A stretch of DNA of 64,000 bases, taken from NCBI RefSeq assembly GCF_000234355.1, contig NZ_AGQV01000002.1:124001-188000 (forward strand), given 5' to 3'. Position 1 is the first letter of the stretch, and every line of letters begins with the position of its first letter. Positions 23,199-31,855 of the stretch are shown in pieces. The notes beneath the pieces are model-generated. The model was not told where the DNA came from. It made no database searches and worked only from the letters and a program-made list of their open reading frames with translations. Source of the DNA: Gluconobacter morbifer G707. GTDB lineage: Bacteria > Pseudomonadota > Alphaproteobacteria > Acetobacterales > Acetobacteraceae. A program made the position numbers and the translations under genes.

Positions 23199-23465
23199 CT
23201 CGGTCCGGCAGATAATCCCACAAAATCAATGATTTATACAAGTAACTTTAAGGTATCTATCCTCCATTAGCGGTTCACGTTTGTGCAGATTGATGCATTT
23301 CGGGACACCATGATGTTTGCAAAACTAGTGCAGGTCGCCACCTCGGCGATATCTCAGCCGAATCGGTTACCTGCCTGTACGCCGATTCTGCACTCGCTGA
23401 CATCGAGCATCATCACTTAGCGGTGAAACGGTGATATTCTGGCTGCCGTAGCACCTCCTTTCAGA

Positions 23466-23663
23466 TCATCCGATAAGATCTTTTTCTTTTTTCTCCCGTT
23501 CAGCATTCACGCTGAGTTTTTGATACATTCCTAATGCCACCACCATGAATGTCGCGACTACTAGCAATACTGCGGGATAAAGAATGTCTTCAGGGGCCTT
23601 ACCGCTTCGCTCGAAGACTCCGACAAGACCTTCGATAAAGACAGCAATAATAATCGTCGTCAT
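23466..23663 (-). CDS. Small two-TM membrane protein
   Basis: 65 aa: a short hydrophobic N-terminal segment (TTIIIAVFIEGLVGVF), a second transmembrane span (LYPAVLLVVATFMVVALGMY) and a basic, lysine-rich tail. No family recognised. It lies between tRNA-Val and IS copy 2; about 265 bp on its right contain nothing else. Confidence 0.5.
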   Translation of the reverse strand: MTTIIIAVFIEGLVGVFERSGKAPEDILYPAVLLVVATFMVVALGMYQKLSVNAEREKKEKDLIG

Positions 23664-23716
23664 AAATTTTTGTGAGGGCTAGTACGAGCTTCTGAGAGGG
23701 ATTGCTTTCCCCCTAG

Positions 23717-24513
23717 GCTCAGGGCTCAGGGCTCATAGCCAGCAGATGACGGTTGCAGCGAGGCAGATGGCCGAGAAGAAGACGGTGGGGCATCTGTCAT
23801 AGCATGTCGCGACCCGTCTCCAGTCCTTGAGCCTCCCGAACATGATTTCGATGCGGTTGCGACGTTTGTATTTCCGCTTGCCGTATTTTATGGGTTTCCC
23901 TCGGGATTTCCGTCCCGGAATGCTGGGTTTGATCCCTTTCTCCTCCAGGGCATCCCTGAACCAGTCAGCGTCATAACCCCGGTCTGCCAGCATCCATTTG
24001 GCTGATGGCAAACTGTCCAGAAGGGCAGCAGCTCCGGTGTACTCACTGATCTGGCCTCCTGTCATGAAGAAGTCGAGCGGATGTCCGTTCCGGTCGGTGA
24101 CGGCATGCAGCTTTGTATTCATCCCACCTTTGGTCCGCCCGATCAGGCGGCCTGGAGCCCTTTTTTTAGCCGCAGGCTCGAAGCCGTGCGGTACGCCTTG
24201 ATATACGTCGCATCAATCATAATCGTCTGGGACTGTGCCTTTGCGGCAGCCAGACCGTCCATCCTCCGGGCGAAGATCCCCATCCCCATGGCGCCCCAGC
24301 GCTTCCAGCGGTTGTAGAGCGTCTTGTGTAGAGCGTATTCCCGGGGTGCATCACGCCAGCGCAGGCCGTTCCGGTTCACGAGAATGATCCCACTCAACAC
24401 ATAACGGTCATCAACGCGAGGTCTGCCGTGGCTCTGCGGGAAAAAGGGCCGCAGACGCTCCATCTGCTCGTTCGTCAGCCAATACAGGTCACTCATATCA
24501 ATGGGTCCTGAAC
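23717..24513 (-). mobile_element. IS5-family insertion sequence, copy 2
   Basis: About 797 bp, same element and orientation as copy 1, flanked by CTAG (23713-23716, 24514-24517). Its left end contains an extra tandem CTCAGGG, so the terminal repeat is lengthened by 7 bp. The rest is the same as copy 1 as far as I compared. Confidence 0.9.
23733..24496 (-). CDS. IS5-family transposase, made by -1 frameshift (copy 2)
   Basis: Same two-frame transposase as copy 1, with identical translated frames; the A7 slippery run and the DDE residues are intact. An upstream in-frame ATG in the flank (24523) would add 9 residues; the start shared with copy 1 is used. Presumably active as protein; whether its ends are still recognised depends on the 7-bp insertion. 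Confidence 0.88.
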
Positions 24514-24621
24514 CTAGGAACAATTGCCTATTTTTAGCTTTCCCAGATTCCGGTTACCTGATTTGCATTAAAGTCTACTTTAATATATTATGATATTTTA
24601 TTTAGAGCGGAACATTGAAGC

Positions 24622-24834
24622 ATGAAAAAATTTATACTTCTTCTTTTGGTACCTTTCGTACTTGCTGCCTGTGAAGGTGGCACAGAAAATCAGAACAAAA
24701 TCTTTGGAAAAAAAGGATATATCGGACCATCAAATATGCCCCTTCATGCTTCGCCGACGTATGCACCAACTACAGAAAATAAATCTCAGGGTACTATGGA
24801 TTATGCAAAAATTAACTTCCCGACTGTCCACTAA
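24622..24834 (+). CDS. Small lipoprotein
   Basis: 70 aa. Signal sequence KKFILLLLVPFVLAAC with a clear lipobox (LAAC) and Cys17 as lipidation site; short polar mature part. AGCGGAA precedes the start. No family recognised. Followed directly by a strong terminator, so a single-gene unit. Confidence 0.7.
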   Translation: MKKFILLLLVPFVLAACEGGTENQNKIFGKKGYIGPSNMPLHASPTYAPTTENKSQGTMDYAKINFPTVH

Positions 24835-24836
24835 TA

Positions 24837-24872
24837 AAAAAACCGCCCTTCATAAAGGGCGGTTTTCTTTTC
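24837..24872. terminator. Bidirectional intrinsic terminator
   Basis: AAAACCGCCCTT-cat-AAAGGGCGGTTTT with A and T tracts on both sides, between the stops of the lipoprotein gene (plus) and cspA (minus). Serves both convergent transcripts. Confidence 0.85.
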
Positions 24873-24894
24873 TGTCAAAGACAGACAAAATTCT

Positions 24895-25101
24895 TTAGAG
24901 AATTTTCAACCCAACAGCGGATCTTTTGCCGTTTCGTCCGGCTTCTACCTCATAAGAAACCTGCTGGCCTTCGTTGAGACTACGAATTCCCGCTTTTTCC
25001 ACCTCGGAAATATGGACGAAAACATCCTGAGCTTCACCTTCAGGTTGAATGAAGCCATAACCCTTAGTCGGGTTGAACCATTTCACGGTGCCTGTTGCCA
25101 T
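24895..25101 (-). CDS. cspA: Cold-shock protein, CspA family
   Basis: 68 aa single cold-shock domain. RNP1-like GYGFIQPEG and RNP2-like VFVHISEVEK bind single-stranded nucleic acid; the start MATGTVKWFNPTKGYGFI is characteristic. GGAG lies 8 bp upstream of ATG. The 250-bp region upstream of it (25102-25354) is gene-free and could hold a structured 5' leader as in other csp genes. Acts as RNA chaperone or transcription antiterminator. Confidence 0.93.
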   Translation of the reverse strand: MATGTVKWFNPTKGYGFIQPEGEAQDVFVHISEVEKAGIRSLNEGQQVSYEVEAGRNGKRSAVGLKIL

Positions 25102-25354
25102 AACGAGGCTCCTTCATAACAAAAGCGGTCGCGCACCAAATTTATGCGCGGTCCTGTTTTCTACGGAGAACAACTAGCGCCACGCGCGCTGATTTCTCAT
25201 GGTAAAAACATCCGCCATCCACCCTTATAACCACAATTCAGGTGCAGAGAGCAAGAGAAATTCGATTATTTTTATTGGTTTTACAAAAATCTCCTAAAAC
25301 TAATATCATACTTTGTAAAATAGACGTCGAAACAGAACTTCATGTCGGATCGTG

Positions 25355-25699
25355 CTAGCGAAAATTGGTGCTCCACAAACCACCGGGCATAGGTGCTTTT
25401 GAAGCACGCGGCACATAAGGATAAGACTCAGTATTATAATCCGGGTTCTCAGCCATCGCCTGAAGGGTCGTATCATCCCGCAAATCCACTGGCCGTGGAG
25501 CAGGCATATTCTGCGGTACATTCTTTCCCTTGGTTATGGCGCCACAATGCCGCACGGCCGCACTGAAGGGGAGGGCGTTTCCATTGGTTCCAGCCAGCAT
25601 CTGTGTCCGGACACAGGAGCTATCTGTCTGCGTTGAAATCCATTGAGCCCGGGAACAGGACGCAAGCAATAGGGGAAGAGTCAGGAGAATGTAGCGCAT
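25355..25699 (-). CDS. Hypothetical lipoprotein
   Basis: 114 aa. MRYILLTLPLLLASC is a lipoprotein signal with lipobox LLAS-C, lipidated Cys15. Mature region is proline-rich near the end with DLRDDTTLQAMAENPDYNTE. No family recognised. Stand-alone gene. Confidence 0.6.
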   Translation of the reverse strand: MRYILLTLPLLLASCSRAQWISTQTDSSCVRTQMLAGTNGNALPFSAAVRHCGAITKGKNVPQNMPAPRPVDLRDDTTLQAMAENPDYNTESYPYVPRASKAPMPGGLWSTNFR

Positions 25700-25752
25700 G
25701 GTCGTAACCTATGTGATTTTGCAAATTTCGAACAGAAAAAATCCAATATAGC

Positions 25753-26091
25753 CTATCTTCGGTGAATGCGGCTTGATGCTATCAGGACGCCATTTGTCGT
25801 TCTGGACGGAAATCCCTGGTTTTCTAACCACGATGTGTTTCCCTGACATCCGAATATCTCTTTCTTCTTTGGCACCATTGGCTGTCTTCTCGTTTTCTTT
25901 GGACTGAAGTCTATTACCCCCTGAATTTCCGTAACCCGTTGCATCTCTCCAAGACAGGGACGAGAAAGCTTCCCGCTTACCAAGAGATATTCAACTATTC
26001 CTGAACCAATATGGAAAACCAGAACTTTTCCGGCTTCGACACGTATCTTTCTGCGTAACAAGCGCGAGTAACCCGTCATGAGCCTTATCAT
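25753..26091 (-). CDS. Uncertain hypothetical protein
   Basis: 112 aa open frame (KVLVFHIGSGIVEYLLVSGK segment) between the lipoprotein gene and the DUF3309 gene. Basic C-terminus, no recognised family, no strong start. It overlaps the DUF3309 start by 14 bp on the other strand. May be spurious. Confidence 0.25.
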   Translation of the reverse strand: MIRLMTGYSRLLRRKIRVEAGKVLVFHIGSGIVEYLLVSGKLSRPCLGEMQRVTEIQGVIDFSPKKTRRQPMVPKKKEIFGCQGNTSWLENQGFPSRTTNGVLIASSRIHRR

Positions 26092-26230
26092 TCTTGTCGT
26101 TCTGGTGCTCCTGTTGATCGGAGCCCTGCCATCATGGCCTTACAGTTCTGGCTGGGGATATTACCCTTCCGGAGGGCTCGGTCTCATTCTCCTGATTGTG
26201 CTACTTTTGATTCTGACCGGACAGATCTGA
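26078..26230 (+). CDS. DUF3309 family small membrane protein
   Basis: 50 aa with two hydrophobic spans (SLIILVVLVLLLIGALPSW and GGLGLILLIVLLLILTGQI) around YSSGWGYYPSGG, the exact DUF3309 layout. Family function is unknown; common in alphaproteobacteria. Its last 47 bp overlap the 3' end of ruvX on the opposite strand. Confidence 0.75.
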   Translation: MSLIILVVLVLLLIGALPSWPYSSGWGYYPSGGLGLILLIVLLLILTGQI

Positions 26231-26714
26231 CATTTCCCGTTTCCGCGATGGCTGGAGAGGTTGCATCCAGCCATCCCTGAAGCATGTAAGCAGCAGCCAT
26301 CCTGTCGACCACTTTTGCACGACGCCCACGCGTCATGTCTGCCTCCTGAATCAGAAAGCGGTTCACTGCGGTGGATGACAGACGTTCATCCCAAACACAG
26401 GCTGGAAGATCCAGTCGTTCGGCCAATGCAGTGGCCCAGTCGGAAGCGGCACGCGCTGCTGGTCCGAAAGAACCGTCCAATGACAGTGGCAATCCCACCA
26501 CCAGTCCACCGACCTCTTCCTGTTGCATGATCTGCCTGAGTTCCTGAGCATTTTCCCCCAGCTTCCGGCGTTTAAGTGCAGAAAAGGGGGAGGCGAGCAT
26601 CAAAGATACATCTGTCAGAGCAACCCCTATTGTCTTTGAGCCAGGGTCGAGGCCAAGCACGCGTTGGCCACTCTTGAGGATATTCCGGAGATCGTGTGGA
26701 TTGAATAGGGGCAT
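26184..26714 (-). CDS. ruvX: RuvX/YqgF Holliday-junction resolvase-like protein
   Basis: 176 aa RNase H-fold protein thought to act in 16S rRNA 5' processing and/or recombination. Motifs: VLGLDPGSKTIGVALTD (catalytic Asp), VGGLVVGLPLSLDGS, CVWDERLSSTAVNRFL (Glu), and KVVDRMAAAYMLQGWLD (Asp). Divergent from gatC with a 70-bp gap. Its C-terminal tail is longer than the conserved core and overlaps DUF3309. Confidence 0.9.
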   Translation of the reverse strand: MPLFNPHDLRNILKSGQRVLGLDPGSKTIGVALTDVSLMLASPFSALKRRKLGENAQELRQIMQQEEVGGLVVGLPLSLDGSFGPAARAASDWATALAERLDLPACVWDERLSSTAVNRFLIQEADMTRGRRAKVVDRMAAAYMLQGWLDATSPAIAETGNVRSVRSESKVAQSGE

Positions 26715-26783
26715 GACACGGCGTTATGATCCGGACGACGGCTGAAAAGCCACCATAAAATTTCCTCTTACTCAGGAATGTTC

Positions 26784-27071
26784 ATGTCGCTCGACGCGAA
26801 AACAGTCACGCGCATTGCCAGACTGGCCCGGATCGGCCTTGAGCCATCAGAAGTTGAAATCCTTGGCAGGGAAATGGGCTCGATCATAGACTGGGTCGAA
26901 CAGCTCAACGAAGTGGACGTTTCGGACGTTCCTCCCATGATCGGAACAGGTCTCGCCAAACCACGCCTTCGGGAAGACAGGGTAACAGACGGCAATTGCC
27001 GTGATGCTGTCCTCTCCAACGCACCGGACCGCGAAGGTCCATTCTTCACGGTTCCGAAGGTGGTTGAATAA
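26784..27071 (+). CDS. gatC: Asp/Glu-tRNA amidotransferase subunit C
   Basis: 95 aa from the ATG at 26784 (one more ATG 6 bp upstream). Stabilising subunit of GatCAB, which converts Glu-tRNA(Gln) and Asp-tRNA(Asn) to Gln-/Asn-tRNA. Pattern [20 protein letters not shown] and [17 protein letters not shown]-terminal [18 protein letters not shown]. First gene of gatCAB; its TAA overlaps the gatA ATG by one base. Confidence 0.95.
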   Translation: MSLDAKTVTRIARLARIGLEPSEVEILGREMGSIIDWVEQLNEVDVSDVPPMIGTGLAKPRLREDRVTDGNCRDAVLSNAPDREGPFFTVPKVVE

Positions 27072-28558
27072 TGTCCGGTATTCATGATTTCACGTTGGCC
27101 TCGGCCCGTGACGCCCTCAGGACACGCAAGATCTCCGCCGCTGAACTGACGGATGCTCATATCGACGCCATTGATCGTCTGGATGACCGTCTTAACACCT
27201 TCATCACACGCACACCGGAGCAGGCCCGTATCGCCGCCAAAGCCGCCGATAGCGCGCTGGCAAAAGGTGAGGGAGGGAAACTCTGCGGTATTCCGCTTGG
27301 GATCAAGGATCTCTTCTGCACGAAGGATGTCCGCACGACTGCCGCGAGCAGAATCCTCGGCAATTTTGTTCCACCCTACGAAAGTACCGTTACGTCCAAT
27401 CTCCTGCGTGACGGAGCGGTTTTCCTCGGCAAACTGAATCTTGATGAGTTTGCCATGGGGTCTGCAAACCTGACATCTGCCTTTGGGCCAGTTGAAAACC
27501 CCTGGAAACGAAACGGTTCTGACGCGAAGCTGGTGCCGGGAGGGTCGTCCGGTGGATCTGCCGCGGCGGTCGCGGCTGGTCTTGTGCTGGGTGCAACGGG
27601 TACGGATACGGGGGGCTCCATCCGTCAGCCGGCGGCCTTTACTGGAATTGCCGGGATCAAGCCCACCTATGGCCGTTGCTCACGGTTCGGGACGATTGCC
27701 TTTGCCAGTTCGCTGGATCAGGCCGGCCCCATGGCCCGCAACCTTCAGGATTGCGCCATTCTGCTCGAATCCATGGCAGGCTTCGACGAACGCGATTCCA
27801 CCAGCGTTGATATTGCGGTCCCGAACTACGAAGCGGCTCTGACCCGTGGGGTCAAAGGTCTGCGCGTGGGTATCCCCAAGGAATACCATTCTTCGGGCAT
27901 GCCGGCGGAAATTGAAGCGCTGTGGCAGCAGGGTATCAACTGGCTCACAGATGCTGGCGCTGAAATTGTCGAAATTTCACTCCCGCATACAAAATACGGC
28001 CTACCTACCTACTATATCGCGGCACTGGCAGAAGCCTCCTCCAATCTGGCACGCTATGACGGCGTCCGTTTCGGAGAGCGTGTCCGAGCTGCCTCCCTGG
28101 ACGGTCTGTATGAAGCAACCCGCGCGGCCGGTTTCGGAGAGGAAGTCAAACGTCGCATCCTGATTGGCACGCACGTTCTGTCTTCCGGTTATTACGATGC
28201 CTATTATCTGAAAGCGCAGAAGGTCCGTACCCTGATCCAGCGGGATTTCCTGACGGCCTATGAAAAGGTTGACGTGATCCTGACCCCGACTGCTCCTTCC
28301 GGTGCATTCGCGCAGGATGAAAAGCCGTCCGATCCGGTGCAGATGTATCTGAATGACGTCTTTACGGTTCCGGCCAGCATGGCGGGCGTTCCGGCTCTTT
28401 CGGTGCCAGCTGGCCTTGATGCACAGGGGGTGCCGCTTGGTCTTCAGTTGATCGGAAAGTTTTTCGACGAAGAAACGCTGCTTGCTGCCGGTCATGTCAT
28501 TGAGCAGGCTGCATCGTTTACCCATAGACCCGCCATCCATGCAGGAGTGTCGGCATGA
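27071..28558 (+). CDS. gatA: Asp/Glu-tRNA amidotransferase subunit A
   Basis: 495 aa amidase-signature protein that releases ammonia from glutamine. Ser-cisSer-Lys triad visible: Lys in [10 protein letters not shown], Ser in [14 protein letters not shown], and Ser in [16 protein letters not shown]. Full length. Overlaps gatB by ATGA (28555-28558). Confidence 0.97.
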   Translation: MSGIHDFTLASARDALRTRKISAAELTDAHIDAIDRLDDRLNTFITRTPEQARIAAKAADSALAKGEGGKLCGIPLGIKDLFCTKDVRTTAASRILGNFVPPYESTVTSNLLRDGAVFLGKLNLDEFAMGSANLTSAFGPVENPWKRNGSDAKLVPGGSSGGSAAAVAAGLVLGATGTDTGGSIRQPAAFTGIAGIKPTYGRCSRFGTIAFASSLDQAGPMARNLQDCAILLESMAGFDERDSTSVDIAVPNYEAALTRGVKGLRVGIPKEYHSSGMPAEIEALWQQGINWLTDAGAEIVEISLPHTKYGLPTYYIAALAEASSNLARYDGVRFGERVRAASLDGLYEATRAAGFGEEVKRRILIGTHVLSSGYYDAYYLKAQKVRTLIQRDFLTAYEKVDVILTPTAPSGAFAQDEKPSDPVQMYLNDVFTVPASMAGVPALSVPAGLDAQGVPLGLQLIGKFFDEETLLAAGHVIEQAASFTHRPAIHAGVSA

Positions 28559-30012
28559 GCTATCGTATCACCGGCAGCACCGGCGAATGGGAAATCGTGG
28601 TCGGACTGGAAGTTCATGCACAGGTCATCAGCAACGCCAAGCTGTTCTCGGGTGCTTCCGCGACTTATGGCGGTGAACCCAACACGCATGTCAGCCTGAT
28701 CGACGCCGGCTTCCCGGGCATGTTGCCGACCCTGAACCGGGAATGCGTTGCCCAGGCCATACGGACCGGTCTTGGTCTGAACGCTGAAATCAATCTTTTC
28801 AGCCGCTTCGACCGCAAGAACTACTTCTACGCGGATCTTCCAACCGGCTATCAGATCAGCCAGTTTGCTCATCCTATTGTCGGCAAGGGTGTCGTACTTG
28901 TTGATCTTGCGGATGGGAAAACGCGCGAAATCGGCGTTACACGCCTTCATCTGGAGCAGGATGCCGGGAAATCAATCCATGACCAGGATCCTACCCGATC
29001 CTTCATCGACCTGAATCGCGCAGGCGTCGCGCTGATGGAAATCGTCAGCGAACCGGATATTCGTTCTCCGGAAGAAGCGGGAGCCTATCTGCGCAAACTG
29101 CGTCAGATCCTGCGTTATATCGGCACCTGTGACGGCAACATGGAAGAAGGGTCCATGCGCGCGGACGTCAATGTGTCAGTTCGCAAGCCAGGCGAAACTG
29201 GTTACCGGACACGGTGTGAAATCAAGAACGTAAACTCCGTCCGCTTTGTGATGCAGGCTATCGAGGTCGAGGCACAGCGTCAGATTGAAGTCTGGGAAGC
29301 CGGAAGAGAAGTCGATCAGGAAACACGCCTGTTTGATCATGTCCGTAGTGAAACACGCTCGCTTCGCTCCAAGGAAGATGCGCACGATTACCGCTACTTT
29401 CCCGACCCTGACCTTCTGCCGCTTGTTTTCGAACAAAGCTGGGTTGATGAACTGAAAAGCGGGCTTCCCGAACTACCGGAAGCCAAGCGTGAACGACTTG
29501 AGCAGGAATATGGTGTCAGCCGTTACGAATCAGGCGTCCTGACCGCAGAACAGGCTATTGCCGATTTTTATGAGGCTGTTGCAAGGGGCGCAGATGCTCG
29601 GCTGGCTACAAACTGGATCCTGGGTGATTTTTTTGCCGCGCTGAATCGGACAGGCCGATCCATTGAAAACAGTCCTGTCAGTGCGGCAGGATTGCGTGAG
29701 CTTCTTGCTCTGATCTCGGATTCGACGATCAACGGGAAAATCGCCAAGGAAGTTCTGGAAGACATGGTCGAGACAGGCGAGACTGCCTCTGCCATTGTCG
29801 AACGCAAAGGCCTGCGTCAGGTTACGGACACTGGTGCTATCGAAAACGCCATCCGCGATATTCTGACCGCAAATGCCGATAAAGTCGCGGAATACAAGAG
29901 CGGCAAAGACAAGCTGTTCGGCTTCTTTGTTGGGCAGACAATGAAGGCCATGAAAGGAAAAGCCAATCCGGCTATGGTCAACGAAATGCTGAAAAAGCTG
30001 CTTTCTGAGTAG
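28555..30012 (+). CDS. gatB: Asp/Glu-tRNA amidotransferase subunit B
   Basis: 485 aa kinase/transamidase subunit that binds the misacylated tRNA. N-terminal [40 protein letters not shown] and [15 protein letters not shown] are GatB signatures; a C-terminal YqeY-like helical domain ends with [13 protein letters not shown]. Last gene of gatCAB; a weak hairpin follows at 30034-30062. Confidence 0.97.
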   Translation: MSYRITGSTGEWEIVVGLEVHAQVISNAKLFSGASATYGGEPNTHVSLIDAGFPGMLPTLNRECVAQAIRTGLGLNAEINLFSRFDRKNYFYADLPTGYQISQFAHPIVGKGVVLVDLADGKTREIGVTRLHLEQDAGKSIHDQDPTRSFIDLNRAGVALMEIVSEPDIRSPEEAGAYLRKLRQILRYIGTCDGNMEEGSMRADVNVSVRKPGETGYRTRCEIKNVNSVRFVMQAIEVEAQRQIEVWEAGREVDQETRLFDHVRSETRSLRSKEDAHDYRYFPDPDLLPLVFEQSWVDELKSGLPELPEAKRERLEQEYGVSRYESGVLTAEQAIADFYEAVARGADARLATNWILGDFFAALNRTGRSIENSPVSAAGLRELLALISDSTINGKIAKEVLEDMVETGETASAIVERKGLRQVTDTGAIENAIRDILTANADKVAEYKSGKDKLFGFFVGQTMKAMKGKANPAMVNEMLKKLLSE

Positions 30013-30033
30013 AGAAGCAAAAAAAGTGTCTTG

Positions 30034-30062
30034 AGGGGTTTGACCGCAACGCGGTTCCCCCT
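30034..30062 (+). terminator. Weak hairpin after gatB
   Basis: AGGGG ... ACCGC-aac-GCGGT ... CCCCCT, a nested stem about 20 bp after gatB and 45 bp before tRNA-Ser. There is no proper T-run, so termination is uncertain. Confidence 0.35.
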
Positions 30063-30106
30063 TAAGAACGCTTCTGCAAACGCCGTGTAAAACCGCGTAA
30101 AAGTGC

Positions 30107-30198
30107 GGAGGGGTGGCCGAGAGGCTGAAGGCGGCGGTTTGCTAAACCGTTATACGAAGAAATTCGTATCGTGGGTTCGAATCCCATCCCCTCCGCCA
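30107..30198 (+). tRNA. tRNA-Ser (GCT)
   Basis: 92 nt class II tRNA with encoded CCA. Acceptor GGAGGGG/CCCCTCC, anticodon stem CGGTT-TGCTAA region with anticodon GCT, long variable arm (TACGAAGAAATTCGTA), T-arm GTGGGTTCGAATCCCAT. Reads AGC/AGU codons. Confidence 0.96.
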
Positions 30199-30833
30199 GC
30201 GCGCTTCTGAAAATTCAATAAAATCAAAGAATTAGGCGCTGTAGGCCAAGCCATATCTCTCGTAAAACAAGAAACGTGCGTTTGCCTGAGATTCTATGCA
30301 ACAGTGCGACGCACATCTTATCGCTATTGACGGCTAAGTAACTGCTCAGTTTCGCTGCGGTGTGAGGGGCTTTGTCCGTGCGGAAGATGGTTACTTGACG
30401 GTATCTGGCAGATGCGTGGATTCTTCCTGCCATTCTGTCATTTAAAGTCTAACAGGCCCTAAGCCGCATTCTTGTTATGCGTGATGTAATTTCTTGGGAA
30501 AGTGCATTTCCCCTAACGAGAAACTGAAGATTTATAGAAAATAATCAAGAAGAAAGAGGAAATGGTCCTATTGATAAGAGAAAAATGACGTTTTCAGTAA
30601 CAAAATATCAAGAAATTCTGTTTCACTTTCTAAATATATAGCGTCACACTCTTCTGCTCCCCAGCTATCGGAACAGAATTTTTGATAATCCGCATTACGG
30701 CTTTTGGTCCAACGGACCTTATCCTTGGCCTTATCGCGCTGGTCAAAGCGCTCTATCATCTCCTGCTCTATCTGTATCATCTCCTGTTATGGCTTCTTTT
30801 ACAGCACTGACAAAATTCAAAGGCTTCTGATGG
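30199..30833. other. Gene-poor stretch; one weak open frame
   Basis: No convincing gene in 635 bp. A minus-strand frame 30568-30780 (70 aa, KVRWTKSRNADYQKFCSDSW) has AGGAG immediately before its ATG, but spacing is too short and no family is recognised, so I do not call it. No RNA gene recognised. Confidence 0.3.
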
Positions 30834-30983
30834 ATGATGCGTTCCTTTGGCGTTTTTATGATTTTACTGTTCATTCTGAGCGGTTGCAGCCAACATTCAC
30901 AAGATTCTGCATCCAGCCGCCCGCACCATAAATATTCTCATGGTGCCTATGCAGGTTATGGTGGAGGGTGGTCTGGCTATTGA
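30834..30983 (+). CDS. Very small lipoprotein
   Basis: 49 aa: MMRSFGVFMILLFILSGC is a lipoprotein signal with lipobox LSGC, followed by a His/Tyr/Gly-rich stretch (HHKYSHGAYAGYGGGWSGY). Convergent with the lytic transglycosylase gene, stops adjacent (30983/30984). No family recognised. The lipobox and tidy gene boundary support it. Confidence 0.55.
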   Translation: MMRSFGVFMILLFILSGCSQHSQDSASSRPHHKYSHGAYAGYGGGWSGY

Positions 30984-31802
30984 TCACCAGGCCAGATGGA
31001 TGGGGTGAGCCCGATAAGAAGCCAGATCCCGGCCGCCATGGCCATTCCCAGCAAACATTCCCTGCCCCCTGTCGTCATGACGGATAATCCGGGGAGGGGG
31101 CCCGTACACGACTCTGGGAACATGTGCAGCGGCATCCGGAAGCATTCTCGGATCAAAAGAGGCGCCATGCTTGGGAAAAGTAGCAGAGGATGAAAAGGAC
31201 GGCATGATCACCTGGGGGCCGTTTGCTGTCATGATCACCTGAGGCAGGAAATCCGGTGGGCGATAATTATCCGGCTGTCCGTGCCAGATCGCCATCACAT
31301 GACGTTCATATTCGGCGCCCAAGGCTGGCGTTAAAGAATGGTAGGCCGCTATGGCACCTTCCCACCCATGCAACCGCTCAAAGAGATCTGTCAGGAACCG
31401 GGCACCATAACGGGCATTGGCTTCAGGATCGAAAGCGTCTTCCAGCGACCGAAAAGCATCAGGGTGATGATGCAGGTTGATCTGCATGCACCCGACATCA
31501 ATCGAGACAACTCCCTGTTGTTGGAATGCCTGTACGGCTTCGACGGCTTCATCTTTGGAGGCATAGAAATAACCGTGTCCTGCGGCATTTATGGTCCACG
31601 GCCATGCTATGACCGTGTTCCCGTCCGGACTGCGCCGTCCGCTCTCTACCCTGCTGATTGCATCCAGCAGCCGGGAAGGAATACCTGCTTGCCTTTCCGC
31701 GACACTGACGGCTTCACGACAGGCAGAAATACTTTCCGCAGCGTAGCCCTGTGAGACACAGGCCCATAACAGAACAAGAAAATGACAGTACTTTCCGGTC
31801 AT
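30984..31802 (-). CDS. Lytic transglycosylase (SLT domain)
   Basis: 272 aa exported enzyme that cleaves peptidoglycan to 1,6-anhydromuropeptides. Signal peptide at 1-21 (CHFLVLLWACVSQGYA). SLT core from about 45: AISRVESGRR with catalytic Glu, GCMQINLHHHPDAFRSLEDA, NARYGARFLTDLFER and AAYHS. A Pro/His-rich, disordered C-terminal 90 residues. Resembles transglycosylases coupled to secretion or phage entry; the neighbours give no partner. Confidence 0.85.
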   Translation of the reverse strand: MTGKYCHFLVLLWACVSQGYAAESISACREAVSVAERQAGIPSRLLDAISRVESGRRSPDGNTVIAWPWTINAAGHGYFYASKDEAVEAVQAFQQQGVVSIDVGCMQINLHHHPDAFRSLEDAFDPEANARYGARFLTDLFERLHGWEGAIAAYHSLTPALGAEYERHVMAIWHGQPDNYRPPDFLPQVIMTANGPQVIMPSFSSSATFPKHGASFDPRMLPDAAAHVPRVVYGPPPRIIRHDDRGQGMFAGNGHGGRDLASYRAHPIHLAW

Positions 31803-31855
31803 GGGCGCATTTATGACCGGAAAGTATGAAGAAAGTTTTTACACAGCGATGCGTT

